Positions 55,001 through 61,270 are shown, numbered from the stretch's first letter. The stretch is DNA of 64,000 bases from Diadophis punctatus similis (GCA_023053685.1 JALIGW010000259.1:62001-126000); one strand, 5' to 3'. The notes: generated from the sequence alone by a model not told the origin. Translations and numbers: made by a program.

Positions 55001-56469
55001 ACGCGAGCTCAGGTCCGGCGTGCATGTGTGCACCAGCCGGCTGATTTTCGGGCCTTCTGGGCCCACTGGAAGTCGGGAAACAGGCTGTTTCCAGCCTCCA
55101 GAGGGGGTGGGGAAGGCTGTTTTCGCCCTCCCCAGGCTCCTAGAAAGGCTCTGGAGCCTGGGGAGAGCGAAAAATGGGCGTGCCATTGCATGCTGGGAGC
55201 AGGGGGGTCATGCGTGCATGTGCGGGGGTGCATGGAATTATGAGTATGGGCACGCACAAACGTGATCCCCCACATTCCCCCCCCCTTTTGGCACGCGAAC
55301 CAAAAAAGGTTCGCCATCACTGTTATAGTTAATACTCACAACTTTTTCCCCTTGTATGAATGGAATGAAGGATTTAACCAAAATTAACCCAATTGGATCA
55401 AAGACACGAACAGATCCGGAGTTGAAGCTCTTTGGAGAGAAAAGGGAAGGCAGGAATTTCAAGGACATTTAAATTTAATTGGCAAAAAGTTTGTAAAAAT
55501 TGACATTTTTACAAACAAAAATAGAAATCCCTATCTGAACTTTTCCTTCCAAAGTTCCAAACTTTTGTGAATTGGTTGGATCAAAATTGACCTTCAATGC
55601 AAAGAAACCCCCCAAAGGCACCCTTTGAAAGTTTGCTCTGAGGTTTTTCTTTTTTAATTGATTTTCTATTAAATACATTTCTTAGTGCTTAATAAACATC
55701 ATGTGATCTGGGGATTTAATTTGCTTAACAATACAAATGTACATTCTTAATCTCCATCCTTTTTCTTTCCCCAACCGTTGGTAAAATAGATTCCATGTTT
55801 GATAATATTCTACACTTTCTTTCTGTTTAATTTTCAATGTCAATCTTGCCATTTCTGCACAATCTAGTATCTTCCTGACTATCTTTTCATCTCGTTTGGT
55901 TTTATTTTGGGTTTTAAAATCCCAGTTTCACTTCAGGGGACTCCATGGGAAAGTAGGATCACGCCTTCCAGCCGGACCTCCTCAAAATCACACCAACGCG
56001 TGCTCACCTGTGACTTTGCGCATGGAAGATGTTTCCACGGCGCACCCCCAGAGCAATGGCTGGCATTGCTCGGATCGCTACCACCCCTCGCCTGAATAAC
56101 AGGCGCTCGACTCCGAATCCTCGACGCACCTCTCCCGCTTGCTCAGACTATCCTAAACCTGGTTTGTTGGCACACAACGCGCTGAATCAGGTCTGGACAA
56201 GCCCCAGCAACAGTTTGAATTCAAAGCACATGCTCAGCTGGGGTTAGCTGCAACTTTTGGTTAGGGGGCTTCTTGCGTCGCCCCGAGTTCAAGGGAGCTG
56301 TGCGAATTCCGAAAAGCTGCGGTTTCCTTCGGCCACCGGGTTCAGCGGGTTGTGTGAACGGAGCCAGGGTGCTTTCCCAGCCGGCTGCAGGGGCGCTTAC
56401 CCTCGACCCAATGTAATGCACGGCTTCGGCCCCTCGACTGCCTCCGCGCAGGCACCGCACGCGCAGCAT
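36041..56469 (-). CDS. GATM: Glycine amidinotransferase, mitochondrial (AGAT), complete nine-exon coding region
   Basis: AGAT transfers the amidino group of arginine to glycine, giving guanidinoacetate and ornithine, the first step of creatine synthesis, in the mitochondrial intermembrane space. Nine minus-strand exons (listed separately) join in frame to 426 residues; human has 423. The N-terminus is Arg-rich and lacks acidic residues for its first 14 positions, as expected of a transit peptide. Catalytic residues of the family are all visible: Asp257 in the CFDAADF context (exon 5), His306 in NPMHIDATF (exon 6) and nucleophile Cys410 in GGGFHCWTC (exon 9), each offset +3 from human 254/303/407. 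The extra residues lie in the poorly conserved region after the transit peptide. All introns are GT-AG. No frameshift or stop is seen, so the gene appears functional. Its introns carry many transposons. Confidence 0.97.
36357..36505 (-). mobile_element. tRNA-derived SINE (partial), GATM intron 8
   Basis: AATAGCACTTAGACTTATAT tail side through GTCCTCATTTTACCAACC; head missing. Confidence 0.8.
36970..37086 (-). CDS. GATM: GATM coding exon 8 (residues 351-390)
   Basis: Begins with two bases of a split Asp codon after acceptor CATCTCTAG, then [17 protein letters not shown] through VMVDANE to FESL, ending with the first base of a split Gly codon before donor GTAAGA. 117 nt. The [20 protein letters not shown] block is identical to mammalian GATM as far as can be recalled. 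Confidence 0.96.
37170..37599 (+). mobile_element. hAT element filling GATM intron 7, perfect TSD CCTGGCTT
   Basis: Starts CAGAGGTGGGTTCCTGCCGG, ends GTCAACCCGCCACTG; CCTGGCTT at 37162-37169 and 37600-37607. It is rich in GCACATGTGCAGAAGCAAAAT and CTCGCGAGATTTTG segments in both orientations. Makes up 430 of 547 nt of intron 7. Confidence 0.9.
37634..37697 (-). CDS. GATM: GATM coding exon 7 (residues 330-350)
   Basis: A short 64-nt exon, too small for a standard ORF call, found by homology and splice phase: acceptor CTCTTAG, then [20 protein letters not shown] and Asp, donor G|GTAGGT. The last base joins exon 8 to complete Asp351. The donor side of intron 7 is only 26 nt from the target duplication of a hAT element. 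Confidence 0.93.
38176..38848 (+). mobile_element. hAT (Buster-type) element, perfect TSD CCATAAAG, GATM intron 6
   Basis: Starts CAGTGCTTCTCAGTTATTTT, ends ATTTGAGAAGGACTG; CCATAAAG at 38168-38175 and 38849-38856. Subterminal C/G runs are inverted. A 248-codon plus-strand frame spans it but shows no transposase motif and is probably chance. Confidence 0.85.
39129..39800 (-). mobile_element. tRNA-derived SINE with 18-bp TSD, split by a LINE and internally duplicated
   Basis: TCATGGCTAGCAAGCCAT flanks at 39111-39128 and 39801-39818. Minus orientation: the tRNA-like head (GTGGCCTAGAGGTGG; GATCCTAGG) is at about 39800-39742, and the body (GCCCTTCCTGTCGCC on plus strand) appears twice, at 39131-39288 and 39584-39741, around an L2-like LINE. 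Confidence 0.85.
39289..39583 (+). mobile_element. L2-like LINE 3' end flanked by 158-bp direct repeats
   Basis: Starts in the RT C-terminus (CTTGATTGCAGAAAATATGA, compare 21505), contains the stop and the GGTCGTGCATAAGCGCACCA 3' UTR, and ends (AAAC)n AAATAAA. The two flanking 158-bp copies differ at about 7 positions. Confidence 0.87.
39903..40038. mobile_element. Near-perfect palindromic hAT MITE, TSD GCATAGAT
   Basis: CAGTGTTTCCCAACCTTGGC pairs with its inverse at the other end; the arms are about 62 bp and virtually perfect, with a loop of about 10 bp at CAGCATTCGCTAGC. GCATAGAT at 39895-39902 and 40039-40046. Lies in GATM intron 6. Confidence 0.93.
40358..40522 (-). CDS. GATM: GATM coding exon 6 (residues 275-329, catalytic His)
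   Basis: 55 codons, [20 protein letters not shown] to NPDRPCNE, with acceptor TTGTCACAG and donor GAG|GTAAGG, phase 0. Contains catalytic His306 in NPMHIDATF. The family-conserved [15 protein letters not shown] block is unaltered. Confidence 0.96.
40676..40906 (+). mobile_element. tRNA-derived SINE of MIR-like type, GATM intron 5/6 flank
   Basis: TGAGCCGTGGTGGTGCAGTGG-type head to GTGAAGCGGTATATAAGTC and GCTATTGCTAT tail. It lies in intron 5, about 150 nt from exon 6. Confidence 0.87.
41060..41285 (+). mobile_element. CORE-like tRNA SINE, GATM intron 5
   Basis: TGTAATGGTTAAGGTGCTGT head, GAGTTCTAGTTCCACC B box, CCAGCTGGGTGACCTGGGG body. The same family is at 53,915-54,650 in minus orientation. 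Confidence 0.7.
41480..41732 (-). mobile_element. hAT element of GGCGTGGC family, GATM intron 5
   Basis: Starts CAGGGGTGAAATCCAGC, ends GGATTTCACCACTG; flanks ACTTAT(A)G on both sides, the left copy lacking one A. Includes a doubled GAACCGGTAGCGGAAATTTT-type segment. Confidence 0.85.
41741..42065 (+). mobile_element. LINE 3' end abutting the GATM exon 5 donor
   Basis: Ends AATTTCGTTGTATGGGTGTA, then ACAATGACAATAAATTAAAT and (TTAAT)n. Antisense to GATM. The tail stops about 6 nt short of the exon 5 GT. Upstream limit uncertain. Confidence 0.65.
42072..42209 (-). CDS. GATM: GATM coding exon 5 (residues 229-274, catalytic Asp)
   Basis: 46 codons, [18 protein letters not shown] to IFVQRSQ, between acceptor AAAAATTAG and a perfect donor CAG|GTAAGT. 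Contains catalytic Asp257 (CFDAADF). A LINE 3' tail ends within about 6 nt of the donor's GT, so almost all native intron sequence on that side has been replaced. Confidence 0.96.
42352..42872 (-). repeat. Tandem minisatellite filling GATM intron 4
   Basis: Four units marked by GTTA(C/T)CTAGTT(G/A)G at 42364, 42522, 42652 and 42794 (spacing 158, 130, 142). Each has CAACCAAGTTCA(A/G)AAAGCA(C/T)C and a variable CCTCCTCCT tract. Confidence 0.85.
42913..43103 (-). CDS. GATM: GATM coding exon 4 (residues 165-228)
   Basis: Begins with the last two bases of the split Gly codon after acceptor CCTGGCAG, then [20 protein letters not shown] through the WTTAPKPTM motif to DELYDQ; donor CAG|GTAGCA. This stretch includes the highly conserved MPRD and [11 protein letters not shown] substrate-domain segments. 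The exon is 191 nt and ends in phase 0. A tandem minisatellite fills most of the following intron. Confidence 0.96.
43729..44120. mobile_element. MITE with CCGTATTTTTCGGAG termini, nested
   Basis: Inserted at a TA four bases inside the host element: ACAGG-TA-[CCG...CGG]-TA-ATCC. Inverted ends perfect over about 18 bp. An extra GGTGCGTCTTATACTCC is duplicated near the right end. Confidence 0.85.
44256..45422 (+). mobile_element. L1-type LINE 3' end (copy A), TSD AAAATTCAGAGG, interrupted
   Basis: Encodes an L1 ORF2 C-terminus ([41 protein letters not shown]). 12-bp duplication at 44244-44255 and 45423-45434. The coding region continues after copy B with stops ([16 protein letters not shown]...). 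Confidence 0.85.
44498..45143 (+). mobile_element. L1-type LINE 3' end (copy B), perfect 17-bp TSD, inside copy A
   Basis: AAGAAGATATACGATTG at 44481-44497 and 45144-45160. Encodes [15 protein letters not shown] ([14 protein letters not shown]), [31 protein letters not shown] to a stop at 44825, then about 300 bp of AT-rich 3' UTR and an A-rich tail. Confidence 0.9.
45846..46041 (-). CDS. GATM: GATM coding exon 3 (residues 100-165)
   Basis: Starts [12 protein letters not shown] after acceptor TTTCCCCAG and ends with KTPDFESTG, the last Gly codon being split 1/2. The donor reads G|GTACTT, a weaker than usual site. 65 codons plus one base. The protein aligns without gaps to the human exon. The preceding intron 2 and following intron 3 are both rich in transposons. 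Confidence 0.96.
46219..46427 (-). mobile_element. tRNA-derived SINE of MIR-like type, GATM intron 2
   Basis: TCATAGTGCTTTTACAGCCC to GCCACCTCAGCTC; full head present. Confidence 0.85.
46424..46615 (-). mobile_element. Second SINE of the same family directly adjoining
   Basis: CTATATACCGCTTCACAATG to GTAGCCTGCAGTA; same orientation as the preceding copy, head truncated. Confidence 0.82.
46734..46955 (+). mobile_element. SINE of MIR-like family in opposite orientation
   Basis: TGAGCCATGGTGGCGCAGTGG-type head, GTTCGAATCTCACCAGG B box, AAATCGCTTAGAGAGGGCTG body. With 46219-46615 it forms an inverted SINE pair in intron 2. Confidence 0.87.
47040..47430 (-). mobile_element. Non-LTR retrotransposon fragment with CCHC-like motif
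   Basis: The minus-strand frame at 47392-47198 reads [20 protein letters not shown], a Cys/His knuckle pattern found near the C-terminus of some LINE ORF2 proteins. A G/C homopolymer of about 14 breaks the region at 47228-47241. Clade not assigned. Confidence 0.5.
47481..47636 (+). mobile_element. hAT MITE in GATM intron 2, TSD (C/A)AGAAGAT
   Basis: Starts CAGTAGTGGGTTCTG, ends ATCAACCCACCGCTG; flanks CAGAAGAT / AAGAAGAT. Contains perfect TGCGCATGCGCA at 47537-47548 and GGTGGGCGGAGCC. Confidence 0.85.
48287..48473. repeat. (GGGGGA)n/(GGA)n/(GAA)n array in GATM intron 2
   Basis: G-rich GGGGGA units pass to GGA and then to about 42 uninterrupted GAA units (about 48348-48473). On the GATM-sense strand this is TTC. 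Ends 87 nt from the exon 2 donor. The poly-Ser, poly-Arg, poly-Lys and poly-Phe frames are artefacts. Confidence 0.96.
48561..48788 (-). CDS. GATM: GATM coding exon 2 (residues 24-99)
   Basis: 76 codons starting [10 protein letters not shown] after an acceptor ...AATTCAAG preceded by a T-rich tract, and ending FTVEVK before donor GTGAGT (48560-48555), phase 0 at both ends. It spans the variable linker after the transit peptide (Ala/Ser/Pro-rich, about residues 36-52), then the conserved [20 protein letters not shown] segment that opens the folded amidinotransferase domain. A long GAA/TTC array lies about 87 nt beyond the donor in intron 2. Confidence 0.96.
48849..49439. mobile_element. hAT (Buster-type) element with large internal palindrome, TSD GACTAGAG
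   Basis: TAAGGTGACCAGACGTCCCG at left and ATCTGGTCACCTTA at right; GACTAGAG at 48841-48848 and 49440-49447. Inside, 49071-49154 and 49181-49264 are 84-bp inverted arms (about 6 mismatches) around a 26-bp loop. An AACCCACCCCTG terminus of another hAT family near 49290 suggests a nested, partly lost element. GATM intron 1. Confidence 0.85.
49495..49590 (+). mobile_element. CR1 LINE 3'-terminal fragment, GATM intron 1
   Basis: AGGGTCTCCTGCTTGGGCTC, GGTTGGACTAGATGACC and CCTTCCAACTCTGTTAATCT, ending in an ATCTGTTAA repeat. Confidence 0.88.
50074..50310 (+). mobile_element. SPIN-like hAT MITE, perfect TSD ACTTAGAA, GATM intron 1
   Basis: Starts CAGCGGTTCTCAACCTGGGG, then GGGGGTCGAACAACCCTTTC ACAGGGG, ends AGGTTGAGAACCACTG. 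The start resembles the SPIN family as I recall it. ACTTAGAA at 50066-50073 and 50311-50318. The interior is a hairpin with TGCGCATGCGCA at 50181-50192. Confidence 0.8.
50988..51345 (-). mobile_element. Sauria SINE, near full length, GATM intron 1
   Basis: Minus orientation, 3' end AAAGGTAAAGGAAAAGGTTCC at left, head GAGCCACCGCGTCCCTT at right; CAAACTATA-like duplication on both sides. Confidence 0.92.
51350..51960. other. GATM intron 1 sequence without recognised element
   Basis: No exon or repeat recognised apart from a short CA tract at about 51700. May be ancestral intron sequence. Confidence 0.45.
51964..52010. repeat. (CA)n microsatellite, GATM intron 1
   Basis: About 23 units. Confidence 0.95.
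52595..52945 (-). mobile_element. hAT (Buster-type) MITE, perfect TSD CTATAGAC, GATM intron 1
   Basis: Left end CCATGATGGTAAACC (diverged), right end AAAAGGTTCGCCATCACTG; CTATAGAC at 52587-52594 and 52946-52953. Interior has many GCGCATGCG motifs. Confidence 0.9.
52960..53300. other. GATM intron 1 sequence without recognised element
   Basis: A 79-codon minus-strand frame at 53226-52987 has no motif I recognise. Confidence 0.4.
53303..53860 (-). mobile_element. CR1 LINE 3' end, GATM intron 1
   Basis: The frame at 53932-53609 encodes [20 protein letters not shown] and [20 protein letters not shown]. The downstream part is frame-broken. 3' end at 53303 (AGAGTTGGAAGGGACCTTAT). Same sense as GATM. 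Confidence 0.9.
53915..54650 (-). mobile_element. CORE-like tRNA SINE split by a composite hAT element
   Basis: Left part (GTTGACTCCTGTCCATTGCC ... GGCACTGCCTCCTTCC) and right part (CCCAAGGTTACCCAGTTGGC to TTAACCACTACACC) flank the hAT. Same family as 41060-41285. Confidence 0.65.
54033..54523 (+). mobile_element. Chimeric hAT element (two subfamilies joined)
   Basis: Left part to about 54307 is the GGCGTGGC family (CAGTGGTGGGATTCAA; CCAGAACTGGTCAGAACC). The rest is the GCGCGCG/CGCATGCGCAGG family ending GGAACCCACCACTG. No clean 8-bp duplication; only GGCCC is shared by the flanks. Confidence 0.7.
54940..55322 (-). mobile_element. hAT (Buster-type) MITE, perfect TSD TTATAGTT, GATM intron 1
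   Basis: Ends CCGTGATGGCGAACC / GGTTCGCCATCACTG; TTATAGTT at 54932-54939 and 55323-55330. Nearly identical to 22700-23081 in inverse orientation. Confidence 0.94.
55331..56400. other. 5' part of GATM intron 1, no recognised element
   Basis: AT-rich to 55,900, then increasingly GC-rich toward exon 1. Open frames near 55,240-55,470 (minus) and 56,257-56,583 (plus) show no convincing homology. Confidence 0.4.
56401..56469 (-). CDS. GATM: GATM coding exon 1 (residues 1-23, start codon)
   Basis: Encodes the first 23 residues, [11 protein letters not shown]...HYIGSR, matching the known GATM N-terminus. The ATG at 56469 has A at -3. The reading frame stays open upstream but shows no earlier in-frame ATG (an apparent start at 56556 is GTG). 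The donor is AGG|GTAAGC at 56400-56395, phase 0. The exon belongs to the basic mitochondrial targeting region. Confidence 0.95.
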
Positions 56470-56479
56470 CCTCGCTTTT

Positions 56480-56735
56480 TTTTTTTTCTTCCCCGGGCTG
56501 GTTCGGATCCCGTCCGGAGCAACCGTGCGCGCGCGCGCAACCGATCCCGCTCGCACCTACGGCTAAAGCCAAAGAAGAGCTGAAGGCTGGGCGCTTTTGA
56601 GCGCAGCTTTGCGCACGCCCCTTGCGCGGCGCCCATTGGATGGCCCAGCTGGGAGGGTGGAGGAGGGCAAGGCCAGCACAGCCCTAACTTAGCCCGGGGC
56701 TGCATTCCGCCTTCTTGGTTGCTTTTTATAGCTGA
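56480..56735 (-). promoter_or_regulatory. GATM: GATM promoter and probable 5' UTR
   Basis: The sequence just upstream of exon 1 is GC- and CpG-rich, unlike the flanks. Read on the minus strand it has a TATA-like TATAAAAA at 56730-56723, which would place initiation near 56,695-56,700 and leave a 5' UTR of about 230 nt. A CCAAT-type box (minus strand) lies at about 56638-56634, and a TGCGC-rich palindromic run at about 56525-56540. The TATA assignment is inference from spacing only; initiation could also be dispersed in the CpG-rich part. Confidence 0.55.
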
Positions 56736-56859
56736 AATAAACGGGGAAGGGTCCTGGGCGCTGCTCTCGTTCCCAACTCTCAGCAGGATCCATCGGTTGA
56801 ATTATGTCCTAGCCAGACCCAAAACAAATCAGAGCCTAGCCCATCTAAGGGGTAAAATT

Positions 56860-57235
56860 CTGCTACTAGGGGAATGGGACAACTCGCCAAGGCCAACTCG
56901 TTGCAGGCCAACTCACCATGGGACAACTCCATGGGACAACTCTAAATTGCGGAACAATTTAACAATTCTATGTACTTATTTAAAATAAATATTTTTTTTG
57001 TCATTTACATTCCGTTCTCTCCCTCCTTTTGCATCCTTTCTTTAATGATTCTATTCCACCATTCCTTTAATATCGTAGTAGTGTCACTCTTGTCCCGCAG
57101 CGAGTTGTCTCATGAGTTGATCATGATGAGTTGGCTGTGGCGAGTTGATAATGGTGAGTTGCCCATGGTAAGTTGATGATCATGGTGAGTTGATCATGGT
57201 GAGTTGATCATGGTGAGTTAATAATAATAATAATA
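56860..57235. repeat. GACAACTCGCC-type segment leading into the minisatellite
   Basis: 56876-56945 contains GGACAACTCGCCAAGGCCAA and CAACTCACCATGGG, inverse to CCATGGTGAGTTG units at 57111-57220. CTTGTCCCGCAGCGAGTTGTC at about 57091 mirrors the left edge, so the block may be a DNA element with inverted ends that seeded the repeat. Confidence 0.55.
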
Positions 57236-57905
57236 ATAACAACAGAGTTGGAAGGGACCTTGGAGGTCTTCTAGTCCAACCCCCTGCTTACGCAGGAAAC
57301 CCTACACTACTTCAGACAGATGGTTATCCAACATCTTCTTAAAAATGTCTAGTGTTGGAGCATTCACAACTTCTGGAGGCAAGCTGTTCCACTGATTAAT
57401 TGTTCTAACTGTCAGGAAATTTCTCCTTAGTTCTAAGTTGCTTCTCTCCTTGTTTAGTTTCCACCCATTGCTTCTTGTTCTACCCCCAGGTGCCTTGGAG
57501 AATAGTTTGACTCCCTCTTCTTTGTGGCGACCCCTGAGATATTGGAACACTGCTATCATGTCTCCCCTGGTCCTTCTTTTCATTAAACTAGACATACCCA
57601 GTTCCTGCAACCGTTCTTCATATGTTTTAGCCTCCAGTCCCCTAATCATTTTTGTTGCTCTTCTCTGCACTCTTTCTAGAGTCTCTACATCCTTTTTACA
57701 TTGTGGCGACCAAAACTGAATGCAGTATTCCAAGTGTGGCCTTACCAAGGCATTATAAAGTGGTATTAACACTTCGCGTGATCTTGATTCTCTCCCTCTG
57801 TTAATGCAGCCTAGAACTGTGTTTGGCTTTTTTGGCAGCTGCTGCACACTGCTGGCTCATATTTAAATGGTTGTCCACTAGGACTCCAAGATCCCTCTCA
57901 CAGTT
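57226..57905 (-). mobile_element. CR1 LINE 3' end splitting the minisatellite
   Basis: Minus frames encode NSSNCERDLGVLVDNHLNM (about 57905-57850), then NTVLGCINRGRESRSREVL ... INQWNSLPPEVVNAPTLDIF. The 3' end at 57226 runs into (AAT)n. Confidence 0.93.
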
Positions 57906-58375
57906 ACTACTGTTGAGCAAGTTGATCTGTGGCAAGTTGATCATGGTGAGTTGGATCATGGTGAGTTGATGATCATGGTGAGTTGATCATGGTGAGTTGA
58001 TGATCATGGTGAGTTGATCATGGTGAGTTGATGATCATGGTGAGTTGATCATGGTGAGTTGATGATCATGGTGAGTTGATCATGGTGAGTTGATGATCAT
58101 GGTGAGTTGATCATGGTGAGTTGATGATCATGGTGAGTTGATCATGGTGAGTTGATCATGGTGAGTTGGCTGTGGCAAGTTGAGCATGGCAAGTTGAGCA
58201 TGGTGAGTTGATGATCATGGTGAGTTGATAATGGTGAGTTGCCCATGGTGAGTTGATGATCATGGTGAGTTGATCATGGTGAGTTGAGCATGGTGAGTTG
58301 ATGATCATGGTGAGTTGATCATGGTGAGTTGATCATGGTGAGTTGGCCGCAGCAAGTTGGCTGTGGCAAGTTGTC
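57906..58375 (+). repeat. 31-bp minisatellite of GATCATGGTGAGTT units
   Basis: Alternating 17-bp GATGATCATGGTGAGTT and 14-bp GATCATGGTGAGTT subunits form a 31-bp higher unit, about six regular copies at 57,966-58,150, less regular beyond. Related units precede the CR1 at 57,111-57,220. Confidence 0.93.
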
Positions 58376-58579
58376 ATAGATCCAATGATGCCAGGGATAG
58401 AAGCTTCTGGGTGGATCAATAATCAGATGACACAGTTCCTGGCAAATGCATCATTAGGTTGAGTTATAATTCCCATCTTTTCTTTGTATGTATGGTTTTT
58501 TTTAAAAAAATAATGTATTTTCTTCTTATTTTGGGGTTTTTTTTCTTTGTTTTTGGGCATGGCAAATGGTTTATGGGGT

Positions 58580-58665
58580 CCGCGGTGCTCTCTGGGCTTG
58601 GTTGTTTTCTTGCAGACGTTTCATTACCCAACTAGATGACATCATCACTGCTAACAGAGAAACAT
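58580..58665 (-). repeat. Single unit of dispersed ACGTTTCATTACC family
   Basis: GGTGCTCTCTGGGCTTGGTT, CTTGCAGACGTTTCATTACC and CATCATCACTGCTAACAGAG. Inverse orientation to the units in GATM intron 4. Confidence 0.7.
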
Positions 58666-59085
58666 TGATATAGAAAGTAACATATCTGACCACTGAGGGC
58701 TGTGTGGTTTCTCTGCCAACCCTTTTGTTCTTTTTTGAGGTCCAGAGAAGATGACACTAATTTTTTTCGGTCGTTCAGCATTCCTCTCAATGTTTCAGAG
58801 GTGCCCAGAATTTTTGTGATGCATATTTTTGATACCTTGGCTTGACATTCATTTCACTTTCCTGTTATTCTGGAAGCCAGCCCAGGTGAGGGAAGCTGGG
58901 AACAAAGCCAGGAAAAGCTGACAAAAACTTGGCTAGCTTGTGCACCTCTGGGCATAATTGAATTCCAGGGACAACAGAAGACCAGAATTGAATTAAGAGG
59001 TGCTTGGTCATCTCCCTTGATTAAATTTAAATGAACCAGCTTTGATTTAGCAAATTCTGGTTAAAGTAGGCAATGGGTCAGCAAG

Positions 59086-59402
59086 CAGGGGTGAAATCCA
59101 GCAGGTTCTAACAGATTCTGGAGACCCGGTAGTGGAAATTTTGAGTAGTTCGGAGAACCGGCAAATACCACCTCTGGCTGGCCCCAGAGTGGGTTGGGAA
59201 TGGGGATTTTGCAGTATCTTTCCCCTGGAGTTGGGAGGGAATGGGGATTTTGTGGTATCCTTCCCCTGGAGTGGAGTGGGAATGGAGATTTTGCAGTATC
59301 CTTCCTCTGCCACGCCCACCAAGCCACGCCTACCAAGCCACACCACACCCACCAAGCCACGCCCCCAGAACCAGTAGTAAAAAAAATTGGATGTCACCAC
59401 TG
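59086..59402 (-). mobile_element. hAT element of GGCGTGGC family
   Basis: Starts CAGGGGTGAAATCCAGC, ends GGATGTCACCACTG; flanks GTCAGCA(A)G. It carries two extra copies of a GGAATGGRGATTTTGYRGTA-type segment compared with its relatives. Confidence 0.82.
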
Positions 59403-59439
59403 GTCAGCAGGATGAAAGACAGGCAGAAAGTCCTCCGAG

Positions 59440-59535
59440 GTCCTTGGTGCTCTCTGAGGTTGGCTGTTTTCTTGCAGACGTTTCATTACCCAAACTAAGC
59501 ACTGATGGCGTTACCTAATTCAGGTAATGAAAGGT
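59440..59535 (-). repeat. Single unit of dispersed ACGTTTCATTACC family
   Basis: GGTGCTCTCTGAGGTTGGCT, GCAGACGTTTCATTACCCAA. Confidence 0.65.
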
Positions 59536-59569
59536 CCTCAAAGAGTTAAAAAAAGTTTTTCTCAAACTT

Positions 59570-60420
59570 CATGGGCAGATCCAAGGATCTTTCTTCTTGT
59601 TGTTGTGCCATATCCGTCATCGGACATTGGCGATCATGTTGTCAATTTTATTTTTATCAACAGACATATAAAAAAGTGCTGCTGAGTTTTGTCCAGTCCT
59701 TTAGATTTTGAAGCCATGATGTTCTTCTTCTGCCTGGACCTCATCTGCCTTCAATCTTTCCTTGGAGTATTAAGTGAAGTATGCCGTATTTTTCTGGATG
59801 TCGCATCACATGTCCAAAATATTCTAACTTTCGCTTTTCTATGGTTTTGATAATTTCACTTGGTTTTCCCAGGCGGCTTATCACCTCCTCATTTCTGATT
59901 TTGTCAACCCAGCTTATACATAACAGGCCCCTGTAAATCCACATTTCAAATGCTTCTAGTCCCGTGATGCATGCGTGCCAGAGGTGGCACGCAGAGCCCT
60001 CTCTGTGGGCATGCACACTATCACCCCAGCTCAGCTCCACCGCATTTCTCCGTGGCGTTTCTCACCATCATTTGCAGGGAAACACAACTTCCCCTGCAAA
60101 CGACGAAACAGCAGCTCGCGGAAGAAAAAGATCTCACTCTTGCAGAGCTGCCGGTGTTGGGATGCCCCGCCTCCCGCCGGCCAGCTGGTCTTCAGGTCTC
60201 TGCTGCACATGCGCGCATGCGTGCGCATGCATGCATGCGCACCTTGCAGTTTTGGCATGCGTGCACACGCAGTTTGGGCACTTGGTGTGTAAAAGGTTCG
60301 CCATCAGCGTTCTAGTCTCTTCAAGTGCCTTTCTGTCGGAGATCAACTCTTTGCTCCGTAGAGCAGGATAGAAAACATGTAGCATCTGACAAGCCTGGAT
60401 CTTTAGCATGCTATTAAGCT
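59570..60420 (-). mobile_element. RTE-type LINE fragment split by a hAT MITE
   Basis: Minus frames on both sides of the hAT join as ISDRKALEETR and LEAFEMWIYRGLLCISWVDK ... RKLEYFGHVMRHPEKY, the C-terminal part of an RTE-like reverse transcriptase. The 3' portion at left is frame-broken. Confidence 0.75.
59962..60309 (-). mobile_element. hAT (Buster-type) MITE, perfect TSD TTCTAGTC, inside RTE-type LINE
   Basis: Ends CCGTGATGCATGCGTGCC (diverged) / AAAAGGTTCGCCATCAGCG; TTCTAGTC at 59954-59961 and 60310-60317. Confidence 0.9.
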
Positions 60421-60699
60421 ACAGCCCCTGCCTTGTGGGTTATGAATCACATTTAGGGTATCTGCAGATCTGTGTCTAAAGGTTGAATCGTGGCAACTGG
60501 ACCAAACTTTGTTAATCTGAGATGTTTCATTGCTCTGGCTGTTGGCCAACAGTCCAATGGTTTAGTCCAGTTGCCATGATTCCACCTTTAGAATGCTTTG
60601 GCCTGGATGGTTGAGTCTTCACTGACCTGTTTCTGCAGACCAACCACAGTTCTTTTGAGGACTAAGTATTTATATGTTTTTTTAAATTGTTTTAAATTG

Positions 60700-60822
60700 C
60701 CTTTTTAAATGATTTTTTTGGAGTTTTATAAAATGTTGTACGCCGCCCTGAGTCCTGAGGGAGTAGGGCGGCATAGAAAAACTGCCAAATAAAAAATAAA
60801 TACATAAATAAATGAGACTACA
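60700..60822 (+). mobile_element. Retroposon 3' end
   Basis: TACGCCGCCCTGAGTCCTGA GGGAGTAGGGCGGCATAGAA then an AAAT/ACAT tail, typical of LINE or SINE 3' ends. Confidence 0.55.
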
Positions 60823-60911
60823 GATCCATTTAAGTCCTGCTTTTGGCACGAAGAACATCTCTCCAAGGTTTCAGCCTAATTGAGGGGGTCTTTCTTCATC
60901 CTATTTACAGA

Positions 60912-61270
60912 CTAGTAGCTGGATACCCATGCTTTGCTACGAAACTGAACTCCTTAGCATGGAGTAGAATGTCTAAACTCCCAGCCCGCAGGCCGGATGA
61001 GCCACCCGCTGGCCACGCCCGCTGGCAGTTGGAACAGAGTTCTTTTCAGGTGGGGAGGGGGAGTAGAACGTCTACCTCCTTAGCATCAGAGCGTGTTAAT
61101 AATAATATAAGAAATAACTAATGATCTGATGGTCATTTCAAAAAATCCTTTCTTAGCGAGCACCTAGAAGCCAAGAGGAACATACGTGCCAAGTTTCAAG
61201 TTTATAGGCTTTACGGTTCTGGAGATTTCATGATGATGCGTGAGTGGTATTTGGCTTTTATATATATAGA
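60912..61270 (-). mobile_element. Helitron-like element
   Basis: Minus strand begins TCTATATATATAAAAGCC after an A and ends GTATCCAGCTACTAG before a T, matching Helitron rules (5' TC, 3' CTRR, A|T target). No target duplication, no Rep/helicase. The 3' hairpin is weak, so this is tentative. Confidence 0.5.

Noticed and set aside
55238..55468. Minus-strand frame with [13 protein letters not shown], slightly like a Pao/BEL reverse transcriptase motif
   Set aside because: Too short, with no RT catalytic motif around it.
56257..56583. 108-codon plus-strand frame over GATM exon 1
   Set aside because: Antisense shadow of the GC-rich promoter and exon 1.
57906..58375. CRISPR-like regular repeats
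   Set aside because: The units are contiguous with no unique spacers; this is a minisatellite in a vertebrate genome.
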